Shown here: one piece after another, positions 1-8,041 of the stretch
Position numbering within the stretch: the first letter of the stretch is position 1
Layout: the number at the start of each line of letters is the position of its first letter
DNA from: an uncultured Ruminococcus sp.
GTDB taxonomy: Bacteria; Bacillota; Clostridia; Oscillospirales; Ruminococcaceae
Assembly (NCBI GenBank): GCA_902787825.1
Contig: CADAHS010000016.1
Location: 8,934 to 72,933, forward strand
Length of the DNA stretch: 64,000 nt
Reading direction: 5' to 3'
The notes under the pieces: generated by a model
The model's database searches: none
Told to the model about the DNA's origin: nothing
The model's input: only the letters and a program-made list of their open reading frames with translations
Program-made: the position numbers and the translations under genes

Positions 1-83
1 ATTGGGGTCGTAGACCCCAATGGCGAAAAATCATTAAAAAGTTTCTGAGGGGGGCTCGGGGGGAACTCTTTCCAAAGAGTTCC
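1..83. repeat. Intergenic hairpins next to the left edge
   Basis: Two perfect stem-loops are visible. The first has arms ATTGGGGTC and GACCCCAAT (1-21, three-base loop). The second has arms GGAACTCTTT and AAAGAGTTCC (62-83, two-base loop), flanked by GGGCT-like and GCCC bases and a G-rich stretch. They lie downstream of the flavodoxin gene on the minus strand. They could be terminators or a dispersed intergenic repeat. One window cannot decide between these. Confidence 0.45.
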
Positions 84-159
84 AGCCCGATTACTCACCG
101 AATATGCGGTGGCAAATTCTGATTTAGTTTATTAAGAACATCAGAGAAAAGATTGGACT

Positions 160-1269
160 TTATGAGAGTTCTTTCACCCAATCAAGCAATCTTTGTCTTG
201 AATTCGGGATATCGTCGCAATAGATACTCATAACCTCTTCGACGTTTGCACCCTTTGCGCTTTCTTTGATATCCTCTGTACTGCTTGAAAAGCCGGAGCT
301 GCCCTGAGTTGCGATAAGATAGATCGTTTTACCCTCAAAGTCACTGCTTTCAAGGAATGTCGATACCGGCGGAGGGACGGTGCCCCACCAAAGCGGATAC
401 ACAAGGATAATGCTGTCGTAGTCAGTTATTTCTATCGGTTCGATTTCAGGGCGGGCATTGGCTTTGATCTCCTTGCTCGCTGCCGAAACAGTCGCACCAT
501 AGCTTGACGGATACTTCTCACCGGTGAGTGTCACTGCTTTTTTATCGCAGCCGATAATATCCTCAAGCATATCTGCGATAAGCTGATCGCTGCCTGTAAG
601 CTTACCGTCGGCATACATCAAAGATGCTCCGGATACCGCATCGACATCATCATCAAAATCGGTATTTCCAAGACGTGTGAAATAGACTACAAGCGGCTTC
701 TTTCCTTTCCAGTCGGCTTTCTCGCCGTGGACGCTGCTTGAATAATCTATACTCACGGTACGGAAATGTCTGTTAATATACGGTACGCCGAACAGTCCCA
801 GCGCAACGCAGGCTAAGGTCATCACAATGATAAGCACAGCTGCTTTTTTCTTTTTCTTTGCACGGATATAAAAGTGCATCCCGCCGTGGGCTGCGGCAAG
901 GGAGAGCACTGCTGTTGCGAGGTAACGGTGCAGGTCACTGCTGCCAAGAAACTTGATACTGGGGAAGATAAATCTTGAAACACCCATACTGCTGAGCGCA
1001 AGCGTGATGATGCACAAAAACAGCAGACAGGTCAGCACAGCCGAAAAGATCTGCGCTTTGCTGCCTTTAAAGATCTTTCCGCTGAGCATTGCCTTTATCC
1101 ACTTTCGTTTCAGCAGGATATGAACGACCAGGCAGACAAAGAATGCTATGCCGGTTATCTCGTGAATATTATTGCCCGTAAATACATACAGCATCTGCGT
1201 CAACAGCAGCGCAAACATAACTATATCGGCCACTATGCCGAGCCGCTTTTCAATAGTACCTTTTTTCAT
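160..1269 (-). CDS. Membrane protein with C-terminal flavodoxin domain
   Basis: A 369-residue fusion. The N-terminal half has about five hydrophobic helices with histidines (H36, H50, and others near 114 and 125) in a DUF4405/cytochrome b-like arrangement that might bind haem. From about residue 190 a flavodoxin fold starts (PLVVYFTRLGNT, the FMN phosphate loop) and continues with YPLWWGTVPPP and IATQGSSGF, typical of Flavodoxin_4 proteins. It probably moves electrons at the membrane through FMN; the partners are unknown. The ATG at 1269 has a CGGAGG site just upstream. A promoter and a perfect 17-bp palindrome precede it. The flavodoxin assignment is strong, the haem idea weak. Confidence 0.8.
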   Translation of the reverse strand: MKKGTIEKRLGIVADIVMFALLLTQMLYVFTGNNIHEITGIAFFVCLVVHILLKRKWIKAMLSGKIFKGSKAQIFSAVLTCLLFLCIITLALSSMGVSRFIFPSIKFLGSSDLHRYLATAVLSLAAAHGGMHFYIRAKKKKKAAVLIIVMTLACVALGLFGVPYINRHFRTVSIDYSSSVHGEKADWKGKKPLVVYFTRLGNTDFDDDVDAVSGASLMYADGKLTGSDQLIADMLEDIIGCDKKAVTLTGEKYPSSYGATVSAASKEIKANARPEIEPIEITDYDSIILVYPLWWGTVPPPVSTFLESSDFEGKTIYLIATQGSSGFSSSTEDIKESAKGANVEEVMSIYCDDIPNSRQRLLDWVKELS

Positions 1270-1308
1270 TACTGAGCCTCCGTTTCAGTCTGCCATTCAG
1301 GTTGATAC

Positions 1309-1325
1309 CGCACAATCATTGTGCG
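1309..1325. promoter_or_regulatory. Palindromic operator candidate of the flavodoxin gene
   Basis: Perfect inverted repeat, arms CGCACAAT and ATTGTGCG around one base. It sits between the minus-strand promoter (1342-1370) and the start codon at 1269, where a repressor could block transcription. The regulator is not identified. Confidence 0.5.
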
Positions 1326-1341
1326 ATGCTGCTTTAAATAA

Positions 1342-1370
1342 ATAATAACAGAATGACGCACAAAAGTCAA
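1342..1370 (-). promoter_or_regulatory. Sigma-A promoter of the flavodoxin gene
   Basis: On the minus strand TTGACT (1365-1370) and TATTAT (1342-1347) are separated by 17 bases, upstream of the start at 1269. Confidence 0.65.
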
Positions 1371-1383
1371 TAAAACGCCCCCC

Positions 1384-1412
1384 TTGACAAACATTTGTTC
1401 GTGTGCTATAAT
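1384..1412 (+). promoter_or_regulatory. Sigma-A promoter of the Y-family polymerase operon
   Basis: Consensus TTGACA (1384-1389) and TATAAT (1407-1412) with 17 bases between. One LexA-type box overlaps the spacer and another follows the -10, so the promoter should be silent until DNA damage. Confidence 0.85.
1388..1401. promoter_or_regulatory. SOS (LexA) box 1
   Basis: CAAACATTTGTTCG differs by one base from the Gram-positive LexA consensus CGAAC-N4-GTTCG. It overlaps the -35 and the spacer of the polymerase promoter. Confidence 0.7.
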
Positions 1413-1418
1413 GTAAAA

Positions 1419-1432
1419 AGAACAAACGTTTC
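1419..1432. promoter_or_regulatory. SOS (LexA) box 2
   Basis: AGAACAAACGTTTC fits the Gram-positive LexA consensus (GAAC, four bases, GTTT/C) and lies just downstream of the -10. Two boxes around one promoter suggest tight SOS control. Confidence 0.7.
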
Positions 1433-1483
1433 TAACGGTTGAATATGTGACACGAAATATAAATGAAATGGAGTGTGAGGACC

Positions 1484-2962
1484 GTGGACAGAGTATACGT
1501 TGCGATAGATTTGAAATCATTCTATGCAAGTGTTGAGTGCGTAGCAAGAGGGCTTGATCCGCTTAACACAAATCTTGTTGTGGCTGATCTCAGCCGTACA
1601 GAAAAAACCATTTGTCTTGCGGTCACTCCGTCTTTAAAGAGCCACGGCATTTCGGGCAGAGCGAGACTATTTGAGGTGATACAGCGTGTGGGTGAGGTAA
1701 ACGCACAGCGCAGGCAGAAAGCTCCGCACAGAGAATTCAGCGCAAAGAGCTTTATCCACTCGCAGCTTATCGCAGATGCGTCGCTGGAGCTTGATTACAT
1801 CGTTGCGACACCGCAGATGGCAAAATATATGCAGGTCAGCTCACAGATATACGGAATTTATCTGAAATATGTTGCAGCGCAGGATATTTTCGCTTACTCG
1901 ATAGACGAGGTCTTTATTGATGCTACGAGCTATCTTGTGACTTACAAGACTGATGCTCACGGCTTTGCAAGAATGCTGATAAATGACGTGCTTTCTGAAA
2001 CAGGGATAACGGCTACGGCAGGCATCGGGACGAATATGTACCTTGCGAAGATCGCTATGGATATCGTTGCAAAGCACATTCCCGCTGACAAGGACGGTGT
2101 GAGGATAGCTCAGCTTGACGAGCAAAGTTACCGTGAAAAGCTGTGGGATCACCAGCCGATAACCGATTTCTGGATGGTCGGCAGCGGAACTGCAAGGCGG
2201 CTGGAAAAGCTGCACATACGCACTATGGGCGACATTGCCCGACACTCTATGGATCACTATCAGATCAGGTGCATTTACAAGTCGCTCGGCAAAAACGCAG
2301 AGCTGCTCATCGACCATGCGTGGGGCATCGAGCCGACGACTATTGCAGACGTAAAGGCTTACCGGCCGCAGCACAACAGCATAACCTCGGGGCAGGTGCT
2401 GTCAGAGCCGTGCGACTACGACCGCACAAGGCTGATCGTATGGGAAATGGCAGATATGCTGTCGCTTGATCTGGTGGACAAGGGGCTTGTGACAAAGCAG
2501 ATAGTGCTCACTGTGAACTATGACAGGCTAAGTCTTTCAAGCGGAAATTACACAGGCGAGGTAGTTACGGATCATTACGGCAGGCTGATACCCAAGCACT
2601 CTCACGGCACGCAAAATCTCAGCAGGCACACCTCATCGACACGAAAGATCGTTGATGCGGTGATGCAGCTTTTTGACCGTATCACCGACCCGTCGCTGCT
2701 CACAAGGCGTCTGACGCTCGTTGCGTGTGATGTTATAAGGGAGCAGGACATTCCTCAAAGTGAGGCATATGAGCAGATGAGTCTGTTTGACGTGGTAAGA
2801 CCCGACGAGGACAAGGCTTTGCAAAAGGAACGTGCACTTCAGGAAGCGATACTGAAAATAAAACACCGATACGGAAAAAATGCGGTACTCAAGGGTGCAA
2901 ACTACACAGAGGGAGCTACTGCAAAGGATCGCAACAGGCAGATAGGCGGACACAAGGCATGA
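1484..2962 (+). CDS. Y-family DNA polymerase (UmuC/DinB type)
   Basis: Translesion DNA polymerase expected to copy past damaged bases during the SOS response. The opening VYVAIDLKSFYASVEC is the catalytic palm motif with the first metal-binding Asp. YSIDEVFIDAT, near residue 140, carries the second acidic pair, and TATAGIGTNMYLAKIAMDI follows. The rest holds the thumb and little-finger regions, about 490 residues in all, close to UmuC-like proteins of Firmicutes. A GTG start at 1484 is preferred because GGAG (1470-1473) precedes it and homologues begin here. An ATG at 1463 in the same frame has no ribosome site. A YolD-like gene follows after 12 bases. Confidence 0.92.
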   Translation: MDRVYVAIDLKSFYASVECVARGLDPLNTNLVVADLSRTEKTICLAVTPSLKSHGISGRARLFEVIQRVGEVNAQRRQKAPHREFSAKSFIHSQLIADASLELDYIVATPQMAKYMQVSSQIYGIYLKYVAAQDIFAYSIDEVFIDATSYLVTYKTDAHGFARMLINDVLSETGITATAGIGTNMYLAKIAMDIVAKHIPADKDGVRIAQLDEQSYREKLWDHQPITDFWMVGSGTARRLEKLHIRTMGDIARHSMDHYQIRCIYKSLGKNAELLIDHAWGIEPTTIADVKAYRPQHNSITSGQVLSEPCDYDRTRLIVWEMADMLSLDLVDKGLVTKQIVLTVNYDRLSLSSGNYTGEVVTDHYGRLIPKHSHGTQNLSRHTSSTRKIVDAVMQLFDRITDPSLLTRRLTLVACDVIREQDIPQSEAYEQMSLFDVVRPDEDKALQKERALQEAILKIKHRYGKNAVLKGANYTEGATAKDRNRQIGGHKA

Positions 2963-2974
2963 GGTGATAATAAA

Positions 2975-3406
2975 ATGCTTGATAATCACAACCAGATAAT
3001 ACACGCTTGCAGACCGCAGTATGAGGACTTTCCTCAGATGAGCATAAGCGACAGAGCAGCTCAGTTCTCGCCGTTTGCGGCGCTTGTGGGGTACGACGAG
3101 GCTGTTGCGGAAACAGCAAGGCTGACAGACAGCAGGACAGAGCTTACCCAGGACGAGCAGGACGCACTCAACGATGGGCTGAACAGGCTGCTCGGGCTGC
3201 TTGACGAATACGCTGTGACTGCTGCGGTAACATACTTCGTTGCCGATAAAAGAAAGCAGGGCGGGCGGTATGTCTGCAAGACCGGTGAGGTGCGGATCTA
3301 CGACTGCTATGACAACGCACTTGTATTCACCGATGGTGAGAGGGTCGCAGTAGATGATATGTACAGCATCAGCATTGCCTGCGATGACACTATGATACAG
3401 CAATAG
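2975..3406 (+). CDS. YolD-like protein, partner of the Y-family polymerase
   Basis: A 143-residue soluble protein. The segment MSISDRAAQFSPFAAL followed by a GYDEAVAETARLTD helix resembles small proteins found directly after UmuC/DinB-type polymerases in Clostridia and grouped with YolD. These are thought to assist or regulate the polymerase. It starts 12 bases after the polymerase stop, with GAGGTGATAA as ribosome site, so the two genes are surely cotranscribed under the SOS promoter. The role is inferred from this association, because no catalytic motif is visible. Confidence 0.75.
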   Translation: MLDNHNQIIHACRPQYEDFPQMSISDRAAQFSPFAALVGYDEAVAETARLTDSRTELTQDEQDALNDGLNRLLGLLDEYAVTAAVTYFVADKRKQGGRYVCKTGEVRIYDCYDNALVFTDGERVAVDDMYSISIACDDTMIQQ

Positions 3407-3410
3407 ATCA

Positions 3411-3439
3411 TTGACTTTTGTGAGGATTTATGGCATAAT
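3411..3439 (+). promoter_or_regulatory. Sigma-A promoter of the FMN-binding protein gene
   Basis: TTGACT (3411-3416) and CATAAT (3434-3439) separated by 17 bases, 37 bases before the start codon at 3476. Confidence 0.6.
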
Positions 3440-3475
3440 AATAATATCAAAAATAATATCAAGGAGGTCAGATCA

Positions 3476-3868
3476 ATGAAAGAAGTTTATGATTTTCTCA
3501 AAAGTGCAGGGACGTACTACCTCGCTACTGTTGAGGGCGATCAGCCAAGGGTCAGACCGTTCGGAACGGTAGACATCTTCGAGGATAAGCTGTACATTCA
3601 GACGGGCAGGTCAAAGGACGTTTCAAAGCAGCTTGCTGAAAATCCCAAGGCTGAGCTGTGCGCTTTCAAGGACGGAGTATGGCTGAGAGTGTCGGGGGAA
3701 CTGGTTGACGATAACAGGACAGAACCAAAGCAGCATATGCTTGACAATTATCCCGACCTTAAAGCGATGTACTCAGCAGACGACGACAACACACAGGTAC
3801 TCTATTTCAAGAATGCGACTGCTGTTTTCAGCTCATTTACCGCACCGCCGAGAACGGTCAATTTCTGA
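3476..3868 (+). CDS. Pyridoxamine 5'-phosphate oxidase-like FMN-binding protein
   Basis: 130 residues, the usual length of short split-barrel flavoproteins. TYYLATVEGDQPRVRPFGTV is the typical first strand pair, followed by LYIQTGRSKDVSKQL and a C-terminal ATAVFSSF strand. Such proteins bind FMN or F420 and reduce small molecules; the substrate is unknown. It has its own promoter and a strong AAGGAGG site, and ends at a bidirectional terminator facing the hydrogenase-like gene. Confidence 0.85.
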   Translation: MKEVYDFLKSAGTYYLATVEGDQPRVRPFGTVDIFEDKLYIQTGRSKDVSKQLAENPKAELCAFKDGVWLRVSGELVDDNRTEPKQHMLDNYPDLKAMYSADDDNTQVLYFKNATAVFSSFTAPPRTVNF

Positions 3869-3880
3869 TACACACAAAAA

Positions 3881-3902
3881 ACGCCGCCCACACGGACGGC
3901 GT
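3881..3902. terminator. Bidirectional terminator
   Basis: Stem ACGCCG/CGGCGT, with A-rich bases on the left and T-rich bases on the right, between convergent genes. Confidence 0.7.
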
Positions 3903-3923
3903 TATTATTATGCTGTTATGCTG

Positions 3924-5609
3924 TTACTTTGTGTCAGATTCCTTGAGGGTCTCATTGATAGTTATACCAAGCTTTCTTATATCCTCGACATAAGCATTTA
4001 CCTTTTCGGTATTCTCATTTGTGCTCTTGACATTATCGTTGAGGTCATGGAATGCAGAAGCTGTCTTTTCAAGTATAGTTACAAGTGTTTTGAGTCCGTT
4101 TTCATCAAGGCTGTCGTTGCTGCTGCAGAATGTGATGACCTTTGAAAGCAGATCGTGAACGACTGATGCTCTGTCCTCGGTAGCATTTGTGGACTCGCTG
4201 ATAGAACCCATTGAACCTACGATGCTGTCAACGTCCTGATCGAGCTTATCAAACAGCTCCTTGCACCTTGCGTTGATGTTCGCCATTTTTTCGTGCTGAT
4301 TCATAAGTGCGGAATGACGGGCGATAAGCACGCTCTTAGCATGTACGATACAGTTATCAGAGGTGTTGAGTCCTCTGAATATAGAGATCGCCATATCACG
4401 GCAGGAACGATAACCACAGGCATGACAGTTGTAGTTTCTTTCCTCCTCGGTATGCTTGCCCATTGATTCAAAGATAGGATCAAGCTGTTTGTCTGTCGGG
4501 ATAGGTGTTGGGATAGCAGGCAGGTACTTTCTTGTGAAATCGCCCAGCTGAAGCTCTTCATCAAAACGCTTGAACAGCTTATCCTCAGCGCCTCTGAAGA
4601 AACCGCCGCTGGTTTTTCTCCTGCTCTTTGCTTCCTTCTCGACCTCTCTCATGGTCTCCATAACGTCAAACACAGTCTTCTTTGAGCCGGTACCTGCGCC
4701 TACGTTACAGCCAAACTCACATGACAAAACATCAAACACTCTCGGGTGCTTGTTCTCGGGGAGAGATGCATACATATCAAGCTCAGGATATACCTTATGC
4801 ACGCCCTCAGATGTAGTTATGTTCAGTTCGGGATCGTGCAGCCAGAGGTTATCACGAAGTCCGCCCGGACGAGGATAGATGGCTCCGACCTGTCCCTGCT
4901 CGCCTTCAAAGTCATATTTGAACTCGCCGCCGAAATCGGGCGGGATCACTACATGATTCTTCTCAAAGAACTCATCAAGCTTCTGGAACGTTACGTTATA
5001 ATCAACAAGACCAGTTTCCATAAACTCGTTTTTCTTTGCGATACAAGGCGACAAAACAAGTATCTTATTCTGTCTTTGCAGATATTTCTTTATGTACACA
5101 ACAGCGCACATGATCGGGCTGTGTATAGGTGACAGATTTTTGAGAAGCTTTGGCTGATATGTCTCGACATATTTTACGATAGCAGCGCAAGGCTGGGTCA
5201 CTACATTTCCGACTGTATTGTTCTGGATCGCACGCAGGTGCGCCCATGTGCATATGTCCGCACCGAACGATACGTCATAGATCAGCTGACCCTGTTTTCT
5301 GAACCAGTTGAGTATTCCCTTCCACTTATCGGGGAAAGTCGATTTGATAGCCGGTGTAGCGAGGATAATCAGCTTTTCCTTACGCACAGCAGCAAGCGCT
5401 TCTTCGGTATCGTCAATATAATCTCTTGCGCCGTGTGCACAGTTGCGGACACACTCACCGCAGGCAATGCAGCGGTCGGGGTTTACGGTCGTTACAAATC
5501 TGCCGGACTCAAGCATCTTGGTGATGTTTGCCTCGGGGGCAGGGCAGGTTCTTACGCAGGAATTACAGCCCACGCACTTTTCCGGTTTTACAATAATGAG
5601 TTCTTTCAT
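3924..5609 (-). CDS. Sensory-type [FeFe] hydrogenase-like protein (HydS-like)
   Basis: 561 residues. Two ferredoxin clusters lie at residues 12-58 (CVGCNSC, CIACGEC). An H-cluster domain follows with TQPC (138-141), LSPCIAKKNE (from about 186) and CEFGC (297-301), diverged from the catalytic TSCCP and ACxxGC forms in the way of group C/D hydrogenases. A further four-cysteine Fe-S motif (CHACGYRSC, 395-403) precedes a helical tail with methyl-accepting-like repeats (about 430-561). There is no signal peptide. It probably senses H2 or redox state in the cytoplasm and passes a signal through the tail. The ATG at 5609 has an AGGAGG site; the frame is open further upstream but homologues begin here. 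Confidence 0.85.
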   Translation of the reverse strand: MKELIIVKPEKCVGCNSCVRTCPAPEANITKMLESGRFVTTVNPDRCIACGECVRNCAHGARDYIDDTEEALAAVRKEKLIILATPAIKSTFPDKWKGILNWFRKQGQLIYDVSFGADICTWAHLRAIQNNTVGNVVTQPCAAIVKYVETYQPKLLKNLSPIHSPIMCAVVYIKKYLQRQNKILVLSPCIAKKNEFMETGLVDYNVTFQKLDEFFEKNHVVIPPDFGGEFKYDFEGEQGQVGAIYPRPGGLRDNLWLHDPELNITTSEGVHKVYPELDMYASLPENKHPRVFDVLSCEFGCNVGAGTGSKKTVFDVMETMREVEKEAKSRRKTSGGFFRGAEDKLFKRFDEELQLGDFTRKYLPAIPTPIPTDKQLDPIFESMGKHTEEERNYNCHACGYRSCRDMAISIFRGLNTSDNCIVHAKSVLIARHSALMNQHEKMANINARCKELFDKLDQDVDSIVGSMGSISESTNATEDRASVVHDLLSKVITFCSSNDSLDENGLKTLVTILEKTASAFHDLNDNVKSTNENTEKVNAYVEDIRKLGITINETLKESDTK

Positions 5610-5631
5610 TATTTGCGATCCTCCTAAATCT

Positions 5632-5687
5632 GGTGACTTTCTATCAGTCTGGAAACACTTACACCCTATTCTACAGTTTCCGTCACC
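5632..5687 (-). ncRNA. Structured 5' leader of the hydrogenase-like gene
   Basis: Between promoter and ribosome site the minus-strand RNA can form two nested stems. GGTGAC (5682-5687 read on the minus strand) pairs with GTCACC (5632-5637), and GGAAAC pairs with GTTTCC (5676-5681 with 5651-5656). The inner stem starts directly on the 5' strand of the outer one. I do not recognise a known riboswitch class. It ends about 5 bases before AGGAGG, so it could affect translation. Confidence 0.45.
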
Positions 5688-5696
5688 TTGGTTTTT

Positions 5697-5725
5697 AATA
5701 TAACACAATATTTACATTTTGTCAA
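5697..5725 (-). promoter_or_regulatory. Sigma-A promoter of the hydrogenase-like gene
   Basis: Minus strand TTGACA (5720-5725), 17 bases, TATATT (5697-5702). The leader between it and the start codon is about 85 bases. Confidence 0.75.
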
Positions 5726-5931
5726 TAGTTGTCGAAGATAGTTGCAAATTGAAAACAAATATATGAGCACCCGTCAAACCTACGTTATTACGCTGTTTCA
5801 GAGGAGCTTTCGTCAAATTGCACAGATATCAGATGCGATTTTATCATTTAAAGCAAAAAAATATTTCAGCAAACCAATGTCATAATTCTAACAAAATGTC
5901 ACGATAATTATAAAAGTTTGTAGATCTGACC
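5726..5931. other. AT-rich intergenic stretch without recognised genes
   Basis: Part of a roughly 320-base gap between the hydrogenase-like start and the next gene end. Apart from the promoter and leader listed separately I see no open frame with a ribosome site, no strong dyad and no clear terminator. Confidence 0.5.
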
Positions 5932-6426
5932 TTATTTTCCGCCGATCTTGCCGGTGAGTCTGCACAGCATAATAAACTCCTGTTCGTTTTCACCGATCAC
6001 CTCAAAGCCGCAGATCCGGTACATTCTCACGGCGTAATTATCCTTTTGCACAGCGAGCGAGACTTGTTCAACGCCTTTGCTTGCAAGCCTTTGCAGCATC
6101 GATCTCATCAGCGACGTGCCTATGCCGTTCCCACGGTACTGCGGCAGCAGCGAGATCGCAAAAGATGGCGTATCGTCGTCGATATGCCCATAATCGTTCA
6201 TTATCCGCACCCACACTGCACCGACGATCTTTTCACCAACCTCTGCGACAAGGCAATCATCGCCGGCTTGCTGTCCAAAATTCTGTACATATACCTGCAA
6301 GGCAGGATCATTTGTAATATCCCTTGCAGGCGGCTCAGCGCCCTTCGGAACGAAGATCGCCTGATACAAAAACTCGTCCAGCAGCGGGTACTCCTGTGCT
6401 TTCATCTCTCTGATGATAAACTGCAT
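5932..6426 (-). CDS. GNAT family N-acetyltransferase
   Basis: About 164 residues. The acetyl-CoA loop is visible in ISLLPQYRGNGIGTSLMRSML (Q/RxxGxG/A), followed by the typical SLAVQKDNYAVRMYRICGFE strand-helix. The substrate, an amine of a protein or small molecule, cannot be told. The start at 6426 is chosen for an AGGAG site about 12 bases upstream; a longer frame to 6468 would overlap the preceding gene. It is the last gene of a minus-strand pair with a second, unrelated acetyltransferase. Confidence 0.85.
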   Translation of the reverse strand: MQFIIREMKAQEYPLLDEFLYQAIFVPKGAEPPARDITNDPALQVYVQNFGQQAGDDCLVAEVGEKIVGAVWVRIMNDYGHIDDDTPSFAISLLPQYRGNGIGTSLMRSMLQRLASKGVEQVSLAVQKDNYAVRMYRICGFEVIGENEQEFIMLCRLTGKIGGK

Positions 6427-6454
6427 ATGCTCGCATTCGCTCCTCTGTTTTTTC

Positions 6455-7207
6455 TTAACGGCAGGCAAGGCGCACGATAAAGCATTCGTTTACCTTTTTA
6501 AACCCAACCTTCAAAGCTGTTCTGTGCGATGCTGTGTTGTCGGCATGGCACGCCCAGACAGGCTTTTTGCCGGCGCAAAGCACATATTCCGCCATTTTGC
6601 CTGCGACCGCAGCGGCAAGCCCTTTTCCACGGAACAGCTCAAGCGTTTCAACGCCGATGTCGATCTCGGTATCGCTTACTGCCGCCGAGAAAGCCCACGC
6701 CGCAGGTGTGTCGCCACAGACGGCACAAAAGCCCTTGCCGTTTTCAAGAAAGCGCTTGCTGCTCTCCCACGAGAACGAAGGCGTGATGTGTCCATCAAGT
6801 CGGCTCAGAAGGCGCTCATCAAGCTCTCTTATCTCAAAGCCGCCCGGCAAAATGATGTCATTCGGTCTTTTCTGCGCAAACTCATAAAACGATCTGTTCT
6901 CAACACAAACATCACAGCGCACAAACGCCTCTGCTAAGCTCCTGCTTTCGCAAAACAGCACAAGTCGTTTCGCATCTGACTTTGCATTGTTCATCAGCTC
7001 AAAAATGCTCTCACAGTCAGTTTCTGACGGTGTGCCGCTGACAAAGCAAAACCCACTGTAATGCCAGATCAGCACACAGTCTTCAAGCTCATAGATCCTG
7101 CCTTGCTGAAAGCCTTGTGTGACCGACATCGGATAGACTTTGCCGCAGATGATCTTTTGTGAAATTGAATTATAGTCCGAAAATTTGGATAGTTCTACCG
7201 TTCGCAT
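6455..7207 (-). CDS. GNAT acetyltransferase of the GNAT_acetyltran (PF12746-like) group
   Basis: 250 residues. The N-terminal part is the substrate domain of this two-domain group. The C-terminal half has VETLELFRGKGLAAAVAGKMAEY, an acetyl-CoA loop of the RGKGLA type, followed by WACHADNTASHRTALKVGF. The target is unknown. It is encoded 3 bases after the glycosyltransferase stop, and its end abuts the second acetyltransferase, so the three genes probably form one transcript. Confidence 0.82.
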   Translation of the reverse strand: MRTVELSKFSDYNSISQKIICGKVYPMSVTQGFQQGRIYELEDCVLIWHYSGFCFVSGTPSETDCESIFELMNNAKSDAKRLVLFCESRSLAEAFVRCDVCVENRSFYEFAQKRPNDIILPGGFEIRELDERLLSRLDGHITPSFSWESSKRFLENGKGFCAVCGDTPAAWAFSAAVSDTEIDIGVETLELFRGKGLAAAVAGKMAEYVLCAGKKPVWACHADNTASHRTALKVGFKKVNECFIVRLACR

Positions 7208-7210
7208 ATC

Positions 7211-7948
7211 TCACCCGTTGTAATCATAAAACAGTTTATCAATGAGCTTATCGTACTCCTTACTGTCGCCAAGAGCTGCCTTTGCAAGTGTGCCTGCGTT
7301 TTCAAACAAAAGCTTGATATACAGCCAGTCGCCCATATCGTCCCACTTACGAGTGGAATTTATAAGATAGTTCTTTTGCAGGCAGCCATACTTTTTGCCC
7401 AGCTTTTTGCCGTAAGCTTTCAGGCTTTTAGCTGTCTGAACGTCCTCCATAGCACGCTTGTCCGCAAAGCCGCCTATCGCCTCAAAGGTCTGCTTTGAAG
7501 CCCAGAATATGCCGCAGTAAAGCCCTGTCAGTCCAAAACCGACACGGCACATATAGTCGTTCATATAAAGAGGGAACGAATATCTTTCAAAGCGTATCGG
7601 AGCGCCGCCGCCGATATAGTTTCCGCTTCTGAGCAGACGGTAGGCTTCCTTAATAGTGCCCTTTGTCATACGATTATCGCAGTCGATAGTCATTATGTAT
7701 TTTCCACGGGCAGCTTTTATGCCTGCGTTTCTGACAGATGCGATGCAGCGATCCTCGTTGAGCAGAGTTCTTGCGCCGTTAGCCTCTGCAAGCTGCTGCG
7801 TTTTATCGGTGCAGCGGTTGCAGACTACTATTATCTCAACAGGCTTTGCGAAATGATCTGCTGCCTTTTTAATTGAGTTTATACACCTGACAACGTATTT
7901 CTCCTCATTATGCGCAGGTACAACGACTGTAAAAGCATACTTTTCCAT
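7211..7948 (-). CDS. Family 2 glycosyltransferase
   Basis: About 245 residues. The protein opens with YAFTVVVPAHNEEKYVVRCI, the GT-A nucleotide-sugar fold. A DCDN motif (metal/UDP binding) sits near residue 90, and GGFADKRAMEDV gives the ED acceptor motif. There is no membrane segment, so it acts at the inner face of the membrane or in the cytoplasm. The acceptor is unknown. The ATG at 7948 has a GAGGG site; the frame continues upstream to 8017 without one. Confidence 0.85.
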   Translation of the reverse strand: MEKYAFTVVVPAHNEEKYVVRCINSIKKAADHFAKPVEIIVVCNRCTDKTQQLAEANGARTLLNEDRCIASVRNAGIKAARGKYIMTIDCDNRMTKGTIKEAYRLLRSGNYIGGGAPIRFERYSFPLYMNDYMCRVGFGLTGLYCGIFWASKQTFEAIGGFADKRAMEDVQTAKSLKAYGKKLGKKYGCLQKNYLINSTRKWDDMGDWLYIKLLFENAGTLAKAALGDSKEYDKLIDKLFYDYNG

Positions 7949-8041
7949 TTGTATTCCCTCTTCCTGTAAATTGTCCGCTTTTTTGTACATATAGCAGATC
8001 TCTGCCAAACATATCATAGCATGGACAACATTAAGAAGTCT

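Noticed and set aside
1841-2374. Minus-strand open frame within the Y-family polymerase gene
   Set aside because: It is antisense to a clearly conserved polymerase core, has no ribosome site and shows low-similarity, codon-shadow composition.
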